Shown here: one piece after another, positions 29,543-39,815 of the stretch
Position numbering within the stretch: position 1 is the first letter of the stretch
Layout: the number at the start of each line of letters is the position of its first letter
Assembly: GCA_030220185.1 (NCBI GenBank)
Contig: JASPKZ010002332.1
Span: forward strand, 2,108,001 to 2,172,000
Source of the DNA: Diploptera punctata
Lineage: Eukaryota; Arthropoda; Insecta; Blattodea; Blaberidae
Direction: 5' to 3'
Length of the DNA: 64,000 nt
The notes under the pieces: model-generated
Databases searched by the model: none
Told to the model about the DNA's origin: nothing
Seen by the model: the letters and a program-made list of their open reading frames with translations, nothing else
Translations under genes and position numbers: made by a program

Positions 29543-29912
29543 ATGGCGAAACTTACATTGACATTTCTTCCAGAGAAGCGTTATGAAGTACAATCCTATG
29601 TCAAAAAATCTGCCGTTTTTAACTGCAAGGCACTAAATCTCTCATTTAAACTATAGGGAAGTAATACAACTCCTGTATTGGCAGACTCGATAACCCTCAC
29701 TACTCGCCGTCTGCGCCGCGTCACGCCTCTCTTTACTCCGCTCTTAACTAATGCAGGGATGTACATTTGCTCCGTACAGTGGGTTGGCATTGCTGGATTC
29801 TGGCTTCGATTTCTGTGCCTTATAGTTAAAAACAGCACATAGTTTCTTGGAGATGGCCTTGATACATCATAACGCTTCTCTGGGATAAATTTCAAGGTAG
29901 GTTTTAGCATGA
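29543..29912. repeat. Inverted pair of related ORF starts (PEKRY repeat)
   Basis: A forward ORF at 29543-29656 begins MAKLTLTFLPEKRYEV (37 codons). A reverse ORF at 29596-29910 begins MLKPTLKFIPEKRYDV (104 codons, basic stretch RRRRRVVRV). The two starts are about 45-bp inverted copies (CCAGAGAAGCGTTATGA) facing each other. Similarity at protein level suggests a duplicated coding segment or long terminal inverted repeats of an unknown element. Protein family not recognised. Confidence 0.5.
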
Positions 29913-29984
29913 AATAGTTGACAGATTCCTTGTTAGTTGATTAGTTAGTATTTTTATATAATTATGTCGTTTAACAATTCAGTT

Positions 29985-30130
29985 CATTAGCATCGCAATT
30001 AAAATCAGGGAGCGAAAAGCCAATGGATTTTGTTCAGAGGTCTCTTCTTTCAGGCTTTTCGTAAATCTTCGTTACGGAACTCATGAGTTTACTTTCCTCT
30101 CGCAGAAAGCCATGCACACGCTTTTTCTTC
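29985..30130 (+). repeat. Family E repeat
   Basis: TTAGCATCGCAATTAAAATC and a TTTACTTTCCTCTCGCAGAA-type end match family E. Confidence 0.55.
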
Positions 30131-30308
30131 CAGATGTGAAATTCCTATCCAATTTTATTAAATAATTTCTATGTCTTCCACTCCAATGTACATTCAGAGA
30201 AATTAAAAAAAAATCTTGAGATTATAAACAGAAAACGATTAGGCCTATTTGTACGTCAGCAATATACGTTTGTTTCCAGTAACTATGAATTCTGCTTTTT
30301 TAAGATCC
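30131..30308. other. No feature recognised
   Basis: Short AT-rich spacer. Confidence 0.4.
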
Positions 30309-30600
30309 AAACGGTCCCCGAACATCATCTGGCCATCATAATAATAATCATCATATTCGCCATGTTTAACATGAATGTTTGTGTGTATGGTGGTTGCGCC
30401 TTAATGTTGTGATATCTCGGAGAATCTCTGACATTGAGCTGATCACTCATTTGGGGAGGCCCTGCATGTCCTTGTGTGGCAAAAAAAAAGTATGTGAGAT
30501 CCACAGTTTAAAACCCCTCTCCCGATAGGTCGTGCCATTCGGCGTGTGGCATTAAAAAAATTACTTCTAAGATGATAGGTTAAACTGAGGTAAAGATTTA
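30309..30600 (+). mobile_element. SINE-1 body joined to module C, 5' truncated
   Basis: Begins AACGGTCCCCGAACATCATC (SINE-1 body), then CATATTCGCCATGTTTAACA and module C (CTTGTGTGGCAAAAAAAAAG, CCCCTCTCCCGATAGGTCG). Same junction type as 25838-26270. Confidence 0.8.
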
Positions 30601-30634
30601 AAAACATATATTATTATTATTATCTTCTTCTTCT

Positions 30635-31033
30635 TCGCTTCCTGGTTTAAGCAAGAGTTGCCTGTTCCGTCTTCACTAATAGATCTAAGACCATCTCTTC
30701 CGAGGACGTCTGACATCTCTTCTTCCTCTTGGAAAATAATGGAAGATTTTATTTGGTAATCTTCTTTCTTCCATTCTTTCTACATGTTCTTTCCACTGTA
30801 TCTTGTTGTTAAATATCTTTTTTTATGGAGTAGATCTGCAGTTCTTCACGGATATCCTCGTTTCTTATCTGGTCCATTCTAGTGCAGCCTTTTACTCTTC
30901 TTAAAAATTTCATATCGGCTGCTTGGATTTTACTTTCTTGTTTGGTAGTGGTAATCCAAGATTCACTCCCATACAAAAGGACAGGGACAGTCATTGTTTT
31001 ATAAAATTCGAATTTTGTTTGTTTATGGGCTTT
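30635..31033 (-). pseudogene. RTE-2-type LINE C-terminus
   Basis: Reverse frame 30809-31020 reads KFEFYKTMTVPVLLYGSESW and KIQAADMKFLRRVKGCTRMD, continuing with frame changes to a WKEHVERM-like and RRPRKRW-like end near 30690. C-terminal region after RT; RT absent. An (ATT)n array truncates its 5' side. Confidence 0.8.
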
Positions 31034-31058
31034 ATTATTATTATTATTATTATTATTA

Positions 31059-31118
<60 letters not shown>
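31034..31118. repeat. (ATT)n microsatellite
   Basis: Nearly pure ATT with one GTT. Poly-Asn/poly-Ile ORFs here are artefacts. Confidence 0.95.
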
Positions 31119-31912
31119 CTCAAAATCCAACGTCAGTGGTACACGCTGATGACCAGATTATAATAGGACAAGATAAAGAAGATATAGAATATATGATTAG
31201 AAAGTTGGTAGATGCATTTGAGGTAGGTGGACTGAGGTTAAATTATATCAAGACAGAATATATGGAGGAAATTCAGAAGACCTACAAATAAATAATATAA
31301 TTAAACGTGTTGAAGAATTTAAATATCTTGGATCTATAATAGATGAATCTGGTACTTGTGAAAAATATATTATTAACAGAGTAAATTGTGCAAGGAAGGC
31401 GATTAGATCACTGAATGGTCTTTTATGGAATAGAAATCTGACCAGAAAAACAAAAAATGGATTATACAGATAATAATAGAAAGTATACTTACATATGGAT
31501 CTGAAAGCTGGACAATAAATGAAAGGAAGCAGAAAAGAATCTTAGCGACGGAAATGGATGGATTACGGAGAAGTATGAAAATATCCAGGCTACAACATAT
31601 TCGAAATACATATATCAGACAAGAAATGGATGCACAAGAAACTGTTATCGAAAGGATAACAAAGACAGCCTTACAGTGGTATGGACATCTACAACGGATG
31701 TCGAAAGACTAGTGGCCTAAACATGTGTTAGATTGGATGGTACCAGGCAGAAGGAAGAGGGGGAGAGTAGTAGAAGAACATGGTACGAGGGAATATATGA
31801 TGCCATGATAAAGAGGGGTATGGAAGAAGGACAATGGGAAGATAGGAATCTCTGGAAAGCAGGAATCAAGGGCAAACTGCTGTAAAGTGGAAAGCCTGTA
31901 TTAAGTATTAAG

Positions 31913-31966
<54 letters not shown>
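31119..31966 (+). pseudogene. RTE-type LINE, RT C-lobe to 3' end, with (ATT)n tail
   Basis: PTSVVHADDQIIIGQDKEDI (YADD degraded to HADD), then EEFKYLGSIIDESGTCEK, ILTYGSESWTINERKQKRIL, ERITKTALQWYGHLQRMSKD and WPKHVLDWMVPGRRKRGRV, ending near 31880 and followed by (ATT)n at 31916-31966. Several stops and shifts. A different LINE lineage from RTE-1 and RTE-2 by sequence. Confidence 0.82.
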
Positions 31967-31967
<1 letters not shown>

Positions 31968-32052
31968 ATTAGGGGAAACATATAAAAGAATAATCTTTCT
32001 CATCAGTCCATGCCACTCATCTTGTAAGTTACTATTCTTAATATAGTTAAAT

Positions 32053-32344
32053 ATTCTACCGCTGTGGTCTCGAGGTGACGTGCTACCTTGTCACGCAGCG
32101 GGCCCGGGTTCGATTCCCGGTCGGGACAGGCTCCTGGGTGAGGTTTTTTCGGGGGTTTCCCTCACCTGTAATACAAATATCAGGAAGCTTAGGGCCCAAC
32201 GGTCCCCGAAAATCATCCGGCCATCATCATCCTTATCATTATCATCATCCTTCACCGGTGTGGAAAGCAATGGGATGCTACCACACCTATAATTCCCTAG
32301 TAAAGTTGCAAAGCATAGCCCTCGGGCCGAATTAATATGGATGG
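32053..32344 (+). mobile_element. SINE-1 (module A)
   Basis: Forward head CCGCTGTGGTCTCGAGG with B box GGGTTCGATTCCCGG, module A tail slightly shortened. The 12-bp target duplication ATATAGTTAAAT lies at 32041-32052 and 32345-32356. Confidence 0.92.
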
Positions 32345-32399
32345 ATATAGTTAAATGCAAAGAGTTCACCTAGTTGTCGACATACATCAGTCATATTGC

Positions 32400-32771
32400 A
32401 AGCATAGAAATACTGACCCAAAGAAACCTCTTTGGAATTATATCCGCATACAGAAGCCTGGATACATAAAAACAAGATCTAAGTAGGATAACGGCGGCAG
32501 AAATGAAATTTTTGAGATCTGTTAAAGGGTGTACTAAGGAAGACAGAATCAAGAACACAGAAATAAGACAGGAACTTGAAATATTTGCAATAACTGATAA
32601 AATAGATACATATAGACAAAAATGGAAGAAACACATACACAGAATGAATGAAGATAGATATCCAAAACAAATTTTAAAAAATACAAACCTAAAGGCACCC
32701 GAGATGTGGGCAGACCTAGAAAGAGATGGGCTGAAGTCGGAATGGGTCAACAGACCTAATCCATGAATGCA

Positions 32772-32803
<32 letters not shown>
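32400..32803 (+). pseudogene. RTE-2 LINE C-terminus with (GAT)n tail
   Basis: ITAAEMKFLRSVKGCTKEDR, then IKNTEIRQELEIFAITDKID, QKWKKHIHRMNEDRYPKQ and a frame-shifted GRPRKRW region ending VNRPNP*, followed by (GAT)n at 32771-32803. Very close to the reverse copy at 35762-36008. 5' truncated. Confidence 0.88.
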
Positions 32804-32804
<1 letters not shown>

Positions 32805-32949
32805 ACAGAGAATTCTAATATTGATGTTAATGTATAAGATAGCAGAATGCTGAATCTATAATATTAATTTTCAAATAATTATATTTGAGTTTAAAAATTG
32901 TAAATGTCCAATTTTGCTCTAAAACATTCGACCGGATTCCATCCATCAC
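32804..32949. other. No feature recognised
   Basis: Short spacer. Confidence 0.4.
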
Positions 32950-33095
32950 TGAGGAACTGCGTAAACTAAGCGAATATCTCAACAAGTCAAATTTATGGTC
33001 CCATTTTGCTGGTTTACTGAATATCTATTTCTTCTTTTATTAAAATGGAGAAACTTAATTTCTGATGGCAGCTTATTTAAAAGTGACGAACAGTA
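32950..33095 (+). repeat. Family G repeat, copy 2
   Basis: Matches 24690-24835 (GGAACTGCGTAAACTAAGCG, TTTTGCTGGTTTACTGAATA). Confidence 0.5.
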
Positions 33096-33344
33096 GTAAA
33101 AAAAATATGCATATTCGTAATGTATTACCTATTTGTGTATTATTGTACAATTTGACACCAATTAAAAGTAAAACACTTATTCGAACAATGAAAATGCAGT
33201 CCATATATCTGGTTTGTTTACATACAACTGGAACTTAACTCGGAAGAGGTACAGTTTCATTCGCCATCATTACACTTTGATAGAACAAGTTACATCCCAG
33301 GCATCGTTAATTAAAACAAAGCAGAAACAGATATTTTCATTTTA

Positions 33345-33470
33345 ATGTTTTTTGAGAGAAGTTGGGACAAGTCTCTGTAATACACGATATCATGCATTTC
33401 CAGAATTAAACCTATGTTTAATTTCTTTGTGCACTTCATTCCTGTTTGTAATTATTCTTCTCTACAATAC
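33345..33470 (-). mobile_element. RTE-1 LINE fragment
   Basis: CCTATGTTTAATTTCTTTGT and the GCACTTCATTCCTGTTTG phrase match the RTE-1 copy at 63125-63180 in the same orientation. Confidence 0.65.
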
Positions 33471-33486
33471 ATAAAACATCCCCTAC

Positions 33487-34177
33487 AGCTCAGTAGTAAA
33501 AAATCTGGGTATCTACATGGACCTAAACCAACATTGGAAAATCCAGGTGAATAATACCTGCAAGAAAGTGTTCAATTTTCACTCCCTAAATACGTTTAAA
33601 AACTTCGTTCCCACGAAATTAAAACAAATGCTTGTACAGACTCTTATAATGCCACACTTCGATTATTGCGACATATTACTGACAACTCATCTATCTGAGA
33701 GACTACAGCGTGCTCATAATACGTTCATTCGATTTATATTCAATCTCCGTCTTATGACCATGTGTCTCCTTCATTTCAGGCCTTATCATGGCTACGCCTA
33801 AATGGCAGAAAAATTTTACATGCACATGCTTTACTATTCCAAATCCTGCACACTAATTTACCAAGTTATTTATCAACGCGTTTTCAAAATTTATCGGCCC
33901 ATTACAATTTAGGAACATGATCACAAGACTCTTCTTTACTTTTGATTCCACAGCATAGACATGTCTATACTCTGAATCTTACACAATATCTATGGCAAGA
34001 GCATGGATCACTTTCCAGTCATGTCAAGGACTGTCAATCATTATCATTATTTAAATCCAAATTAACTGATATCTTAAGTTCGACACAATGAAAACATTAA
34101 CTGAATAAAAACTATATTAGCATTTTGTAAAGAATCATGTAGGACGCTTTACTTACTTAATTTTATATATATTATTT
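33487..34177 (+). pseudogene. LINE-C, RT C-terminal region (CR1/L2/Jockey-like group)
   Basis: NLGIYMDLNQHWKIQVNNTC, KLKQMLVQTLIMPHFDYCDI, LSERLQRAHNTFIRFIF, then after a shift near 33775 LSWLRLNGRKILHAHALLF, and DCQSLSLFKSKLTDILSS to a stop near 34091. The P-x-x-DYC and LQRxxN motifs followed by WL and FK..L are typical of the CR1/Jockey-like C-terminal region. Endonuclease and RT core absent; one frameshift and one internal stop. Confidence 0.8.
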
Positions 34178-34523
34178 CATTCCATAGTAATTCTACTCGA
34201 AGGCAGGTCCTTCACTGCAATCATAGTATTTTCATGCTATGCTTGCAGCTTTACTAGGGAATTGTGTAGGTGTGGTAGCTTCCCGTTGCTTTCCACACCG
34301 GTGAAGGATGATGATGATAATGGTAAGGATGATAATGATAAGGATGATGGCCATATGATTTCGGGGACCGTTTGGGCCGTAAAGTATTCCTGACATTTGT
34401 CTTACAGGTGAGGAAAAAGCCCGATAAAAACCTCACCCAGAAAAACTGCCCCGACTGGGGATCGAACCTGGGCCCGCTGCGTGACAAGGCAGCACGCTAC
34501 CTCGAGACCACAGCGGTGGACAC
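34178..34523 (-). mobile_element. SINE-1 (module A)
   Basis: Complete reverse copy, inserted just beyond the LINE-C 3' end. The 12-bp target duplication TATATATTATTT lies at 34166-34177 and 34524-34535. Confidence 0.92.
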
Positions 34524-34629
34524 TATATATTATTTTAATTGTATTTTATTCCATGGTTTTTATTAGTATTAACTAGTAATAGATCACAATCGCCATTGTC
34601 CCTTTTTGGTAGTCTATATTTTAATAACT

Positions 34630-34975
34630 AACATATCAACTAGCCCGTAGTTCACATGGCCTAAGCGGACATAAGCTCTCCATACATCCCTATCCTGAGC
34701 TAAATGTTTTCCAACTCATTCCCTAAGTAATCTATTTCCCTCAAATCACAGTTAATCTTATTCTCACCACTTCATCCTTGGCGCAACTGGGCGTTTTTCG
34801 CTCTGGTTTTTCCACAAGAAGCTTCCATGCACAGTCTTTCATTCCCCATTCGTGCCACATCTTTTCGCCCATCGAGACTTAACTGTTCTTCTTATATCTG
34901 GCTTCCTATAAAGACCATGTAGTTCTATGTTTATGTAGTCTTCTCTATTCATCTGTCTGTTCATCTCTCTTTGGT
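34630..34975 (-). mobile_element. RTE-1 LINE 3' region
   Basis: Reverse-strand match to the RTE-1 C-terminus and 3' UTR (GGCACGAATGGGGAATGAAA, ATGGAAGCTTCTTGTGG). Many indels. Confidence 0.8.
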
Positions 34976-35108
34976 ATAATATTATTGGAATAATACTCTA
35001 GTGTCACAACCTTGATTCTCAAATAATAGTATCCTAAAATTGTAATAAGTATGTAATTTTTTTTTTATAATTTCACTGTTCGCTGGTTGAGTGGAAGAGA
35101 AGGCCTTA

Positions 35109-35152
<44 letters not shown>

Positions 35153-35682
35153 TATATATTATTATTATTATTATTATTTCTCCCATTATTGGGGGGAAAA
35201 TGCTGTATAGAAATTGTATTTTAATTGCAAAAATCGTAAGGTAGTTAAAATTGATTATAAGGAATTTAATACTATGAGAGAATTCCATTTATTCTTAGGC
35301 TTAAGCCTGTATAGGCTAATTGTGGTCAGGAATGACATTCCAGTCTTACCATATGCACATTCTTAGTAAGGGAATCGATATTTGGGCAATGCGAGTGTGG
35401 AATGATGGGATTGTTACTTGGTTCCCATCCTGATGTTGATCCTCAGATTTTAAAAATTGCACCAAATTATAATTAGTAATTAGGCTATTTAATATCGATA
35501 TTTTTTTAATATATAGTATTATTCTAATTACAACTGTATTATAAAGTAAAACTTGGAGTAAACATACTAAACGACATAATTTTATGTTAAAGGAAGAGAA
35601 AAGTGACATAAGCACGTATAACAATGCCAATTGTCTTCTCCGGAAACTTAAGAACATTATTTTGACTTGAAATAACTGGCAC
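34976..35682. other. (ATT)n at 35109-35178; otherwise no gene recognised
   Basis: An ATT array in two blocks, then AT-rich sequence. A 145-codon reverse ORF (35346-35783) crosses from RTE-1 tail into this region and is not a coherent protein. Confidence 0.6.
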
Positions 35683-36050
35683 TTTCGAATCCGGAAGTTC
35701 ATGATCGCGCGGACATGTGTTCTCCATATATCCATATCCTGAGCCAATATCTTCCAATCATCATCATCATCATCTGCATTCATGGATTAGGTCTGTTGAC
35801 CCGTTCCGACTTCAGCCCATCTCTTTCTAGGTCTGCCCACATCTCGGGTGCCTTTAGGTTTGTATTTTGTTATTTGTTTTGAATATCTATCTTCATTCAT
35901 TCTGTCTATGTGTTGCTTCCATTTTTGTCTATATGTATCCATTTTATCAGTTATTGCAAATATTTCGAGTTCCTGTCTTATTTCTGTGTTCTTGATTCTG
36001 TCTTCCTTATCTTCCAATCATTGCCTGTATAATTACTTCCTGATTCCTGA
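35683..36050 (-). mobile_element. RTE-1 3' end interrupted by RTE-2
   Basis: RTE-1 sequence at 35683-35748 (DDWKILAQDMDIWRTHVRAI in reverse) resumes at 36009. The intervening RTE-2 insert is flanked by a 13-bp duplication. Confidence 0.85.
35762..36008 (-). mobile_element. RTE-2 LINE insertion, 247 bp, inside RTE-1
   Basis: Reverse strand: EDRIKNTEIRQELEIFAITD, QKWKQHIDRMNEDRYSKQ, GRPRKRWAEVGTGQQT, then a (GAT)n tail. ATCTTCCAATCAT flanks it at 35749-35761 and 36009-36021. Severe 5' truncation plus target duplication is the hallmark of target-primed reverse transcription. Confidence 0.92.
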
Positions 36051-36079
36051 TTACCTTCTCCTGGCCATCTGACTTCTTG

Positions 36080-36196
36080 CAACCCGGCCTTCCAGGTGCC
36101 CCAACCTAAGAAATGGATTACAATTCCGTCAATGCCAGGGAAGAAAACCAAAGAAATGTCATAAAAGGCAACCTGGTGGAATTAGACAAAAAAAAG
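36080..36196 (+). mobile_element. SINE module B fragment
   Basis: Matches the 3' module at 39690-39815: CGGCCTTCCAGG, AATGCCAGGGAAG, AACCTGGTGGAATTAGACAA and an A-rich end. Confidence 0.65.
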
Positions 36197-36334
36197 ATAA
36201 GTGTTATGTAGTGTTTTACCTAATTAAATATCATATTTTCAAATCTCCTAATATTTATAAACATAATGTTGGAGGCACTTAAATTTGACGATAACTGGTG
36301 TAACCAGTCTTAAAATAAAATAATTTCATTGACC
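36197..36334. other. No feature recognised
   Basis: Short spacer. Confidence 0.4.
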
Positions 36335-36348
36335 TTATTAACATAAGC

Positions 36349-36654
36349 GGGGCACGCCGTAGCGTAGTGGTTAAGGCACTGAGCTACAAGCCGGAGGGTC
36401 GAGGGTTCAAGTCGCGTTGGGGTCACGATTTTTAAACTGACCCAAACCCTCTGGCGGCACTATGGCCCTGGGGTCGACTCAGCCTCTAAATGAAATGAGT
36501 ACCAGACGTTTGTTCTGGGGGTAAAGGCGGCCGTCACGCAGGGCTGACAACCCGGCTGACATAAAGTGCCGATTGTCTAGAAAAAGTGGGAGCCTTAACC
36601 TCCTACTACCCCAAGGTCCTCCGGGCCTCTTGTGGGATCACTTTACTTTTTTTT
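36349..36654 (+). mobile_element. SINE-3, full length
   Basis: Head GGGGCACGCCGTAGCGTAGT with A-box-like AGCGTAGTGGTTAAGGC and B-box-like GGGTTCAAGTCGC, and a tail ending in a T run. The 14-bp target duplication TTATTAACATAAGC lies at 36335-36348 and 36655-36668. Confidence 0.94.
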
Positions 36655-36668
36655 TTATTAACATAAGC

Positions 36669-36796
36669 ACAAACGATTTTACTTGGCTTTCAATTAATTT
36701 AATGCAACAGTTAGAAAATTATTACACCTAATAATTCAAGTAGTAATAGAACAATTAAATGTTTCTCTTTAATGTTTCATTTCTCTCATGTGTTTG

Positions 36797-36839
<43 letters not shown>

Positions 36840-37088
36840 ATGGTAAATATAATACCTGTATTATGTTCTGTATTGACTAGTAACGAGAATTTATCACCCA
36901 TGGGGGATAAGTTAATATACCTCCTTACTTACCTCCCTAGATATAAACCACTTCTGTCACGTACCAACAAACAGTACTATGACAAACAATAGACTCTAAT
37001 TTGACAAGTAGACCCATTAATTGATATAAATAAATATAAAATTTAATTTACATATCATAAATTGTTATCCTATTTGGAATCGGTGAGT
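36669..37088. other. (TC)n at 36801-36837; otherwise no gene recognised
   Basis: A 37-bp TC array in non-coding sequence; the ORF over it is an artefact. Confidence 0.6.
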
Positions 37089-37099
37089 GGGAAATATAT

Positions 37100-37450
37100 C
37101 CATCCATAGTAATTCTGCCCGAAGGCAGGTCCTTCATTGCAATCATAGCACTTTCATGCTATGCCTGCAGCTTTACAAGGTAATTGTGTAGGTGTGGTAG
37201 CTTCCCGTTGCTTTCCACACCGGTGAAGGATGATGATGATAATGATAATGGTAAGGATGATAATGATAAGGATGATGGCCATATGATTTCGGGGACCGTT
37301 TGGGCCTTAAAGTTTTCCTGACATTTGTCTTACAGGTGAGGAAAAACCCCGATAAAAACCTCACCCAGAAAAAACTGCCCCGACCGGGGATCGAACACGG
37401 GCCCGCTGCGTGACAAGGCAGCACGCTACCTCGAGACCACAACGGTGGAC
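37100..37450 (-). mobile_element. SINE-1 (module A), full length
   Basis: Complete reverse copy. Target duplication GGGAAATATAT / GGGAAAGATAT (one mismatch) at 37089-37099 and 37451-37461. Confidence 0.92.
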
Positions 37451-37457
37451 GGGAAAG

Positions 37458-37458
<1 letters not shown>

Positions 37459-37543
<85 letters not shown>

Positions 37544-37545
37544 TT
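37459..37545. repeat. (AAT)n/(ATT)n array, likely LINE-D tail
   Basis: AAT block followed by ATT block, adjoining the 3' end of LINE-D. Confidence 0.93.
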
Positions 37546-38960
37546 AATTATAAAATACGCACAACGGGCAAAGAAGACTGTTCTTGGTCACTGCAGAGTT
37601 TCACCAACGATTCTGATCTCATCCTACAGTTTAGCATATGATATCTCTCGCACTGTTCTCCACATCTTGCACACACACAGTCTGGGCCGGGCTCGTGGAA
37701 TCTCTGGTTGCTGCACAGCTTGTGGTGAAATCCATGCACAGCGAGTCTGGTCACAATTCATATCCTCTCTGAGTCCATTCACGGTTTGTCATGGCGTCAG
37801 TAATGTAGAATTCTTCCCATATTTTGCGTTCTTCTCGTGGAGTTCTTGCAGGAGGTTCTGGTAAGCTGGTGTCACTAGTAGTAGGAACTTCAGCCTCAGC
37901 TCTTCTACGTATGTAGAATGATTCTCTGGAGAGTTCATATACAAGTCGCAGGGTGTGTATTTGGAGAGTCAGGGCATCCTGTTTAGGTATGTGGCTTTAA
38001 GTTTCTCTAATTTTTCTAGGTTCTTTTTTTTTTTTTTAATTGGACCCATATATTCTCTAACCCATATGTTGCAACGGGATCAACTTTAAGTTCAAAAAGT
38101 TGTAGGGCCGTTTCTAATGAGATTCTGCTTATTGACTTATTTCGCTTATGGCTCTTATCGCAGCATTTACTCTGTCATTTACATGGTGTGTAAATATGCT
38201 TCCTTGTGTTTGGAAAGTTACTCCCAGATACGCGAAGCTAGTTACTGATTTTAGTGTTTTTCCATCAATGTAGGAAATGCCTCGTCTGCCCTCTTTTCTA
38301 AAGGTCATGGAGACTGTTTTATCTTCATTTAGTGTCTGTTCATTTTCTTTTGCCCAGTCCACTAATTGGTTGAAGGCTTCCTGCAGATCACTCTCTGAGG
38401 TTGAGGTCAATACCAGGTCATCTGCGTACATAAGCAGGTTTACGTTGTCAGGTTTTATTGCCTTGATGATGTCTGCTGTAGCTAAAATGAACAGCAAAGG
38501 GCTTAGTGGGCCCCCCCTATAGTACCCCAACAGTTTGCTGTATCAGGTTCGATTTGTCTATACCATCACTTATTTCCACCCAGTTGTTGGTGAGGAGGTA
38601 TCTAATAGGCGGTAGTAGGTAGTATTTTAGACCTATAGCGTTTTCCAATTTATCTCATTAGGTTGGGTTTATTTATTGTGTCGAACGTCATGGAGTAGTC
38701 AATAAATATAGCATGTAGCTTTTCTCCACGGTTTGCTATGGCTGTTTCTATATCAGATTGGAGACAATGTACAGCTTGTGTCGTTGATCTCCCACTTCTG
38801 AATCCAAAATGTGAATCTGGTAGTTTCTCATCAATAATACATCTGAGACGCTTGCACAGTAATGTTGTAAGAGTCTTGAGTAGAGTATTCTCTAAGGCAA
38901 TGCCCCTGTACGCATTTGGGTAAGCCATGTTTCCTTTTCCCTTGTATAGCATTATTACCT
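37546..38960 (-). pseudogene. LINE-D reverse transcriptase and C-terminal zinc finger
   Basis: Reverse frames give a largely intact RT: PNAYRGIALENTLLKTLTT and LPDSHFGFRSGRSTTQAVHC, HAIFIDYSMTFDTINKPNL, then GGPLSPLLFILATADIIKA, NLLMYADDLVLTSTS (catalytic YADD intact) and FAYLGVTFQ. The C-terminus at about 37548-37754 has CARCGEQCERYHMLNC, a CCHC-type finger found after the RT in several LINE clades. Breaks lie at about 38650, 38530 and 38128-37760. The 5' side is truncated at the (TA)n array, so endonuclease and ORF1 are missing. Clade not assigned. Confidence 0.85.
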
Positions 38961-38966
38961 TAGACG

Positions 38967-39043
<77 letters not shown>
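38967..39043. repeat. (TA)n microsatellite
   Basis: About 75 bp of TA with one GT interruption. Confidence 0.96.
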
Positions 39044-39045
<2 letters not shown>

Positions 39046-39388
39046 TGTCCACCGCTGTGGTCTCGAGGTAGTGTGTCTGCCTTGCCTCGCAGCGGGCCCG
39101 GATTCGATCCCCGGTCGGGGCAGTTTTTCTGGGTGAGGTGTTTATCGGGGTTTTTCCTCACCTGTAAGACAAATGTCAGGAAAACTTTAAGGCCCAAACG
39201 GTCCCCAAAATCATATGGCCATCATCATCAACATTCTTATCATTATCATCATCATTATCCTTCACCGGTGTGGAAAGCAACGGGAAGCTACCACACCTAC
39301 AGTTCCCTAGTAAAGCTGCAAAACATAGCATGGAAATGCTATGATTGCAGTGAAAGACCTGCCCTCGGGCAGAATTACTATGGATGGA
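39044..39388 (+). mobile_element. SINE-1 (module A), full length
   Basis: Forward copy with head TCCACCGCTGTGGTCTCGAG and B box GGATTCGATCCCCGG. It lies between TA arrays, so the target duplication cannot be separated from the microsatellite. Confidence 0.9.
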
Positions 39389-39413
39389 TATATATATATA
39401 TATATATATATAA

Positions 39414-39815
39414 ATTAGTCAACTGCTGTGGTCTGGTCTCGAGGGTAGCGTGCTGCCTTGTCACGCAGCGGGCCCGGGTTCGATCCCCCGATCGGGACAA
39501 GTTTTCTGGGTGAGGTTTTTTTCGGAGTTTTCCTCACCTGTAAGACAAATGTCAGGATACATTAAGGCCCAAACGGTCCCGAACATCATCTGGCCATCAT
39601 TATCATCAATATCATATTCACCTCATTGGAATAAGTTTAGGATTAAGGCCTTTCCTGGTGCATCATTACACATCGTCATCACCCATCATATCATTGGGGC
39701 AGCGTAACCCCGCCTTCCCGGCGCTTCAACCTCAGAAGTGGGTTACAATATGCCAATGCTAGGAGGGAATACCAAAAGTGTCGAAATGACAAACTGGTGG
39801 CATTAAACAAAAAAA
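39414..39815 (+). mobile_element. SINE-1 head joined to module B
   Basis: Forward head CTGTGGTCTGGTCTCGAGGG with B box GGGTTCGATCCCCCG, SINE-1 body to GTCCCGAACATCATCTGGCC. It then changes to module B (AAGTTTAGGATTAAGGCCTT, CTTCCCGGCGCTTCAACCTC) with an A-rich end. Same module order as the reverse copy 61820-62095. Confidence 0.82.

Noticed and set aside
31985..32010. CTGATGAGAAAG on the reverse strand as a hammerhead ribozyme core
   Set aside because: The required GAAA segment and flanking stems are absent. I also looked for hammerheads near the Penelope-like sequences, where they are known, and found no convincing core.
35346..35783. 145-codon reverse ORF
   Set aside because: Only its first 25 residues are recognisable (RTE-1 tail); the rest is AT-rich unique sequence read by chance.
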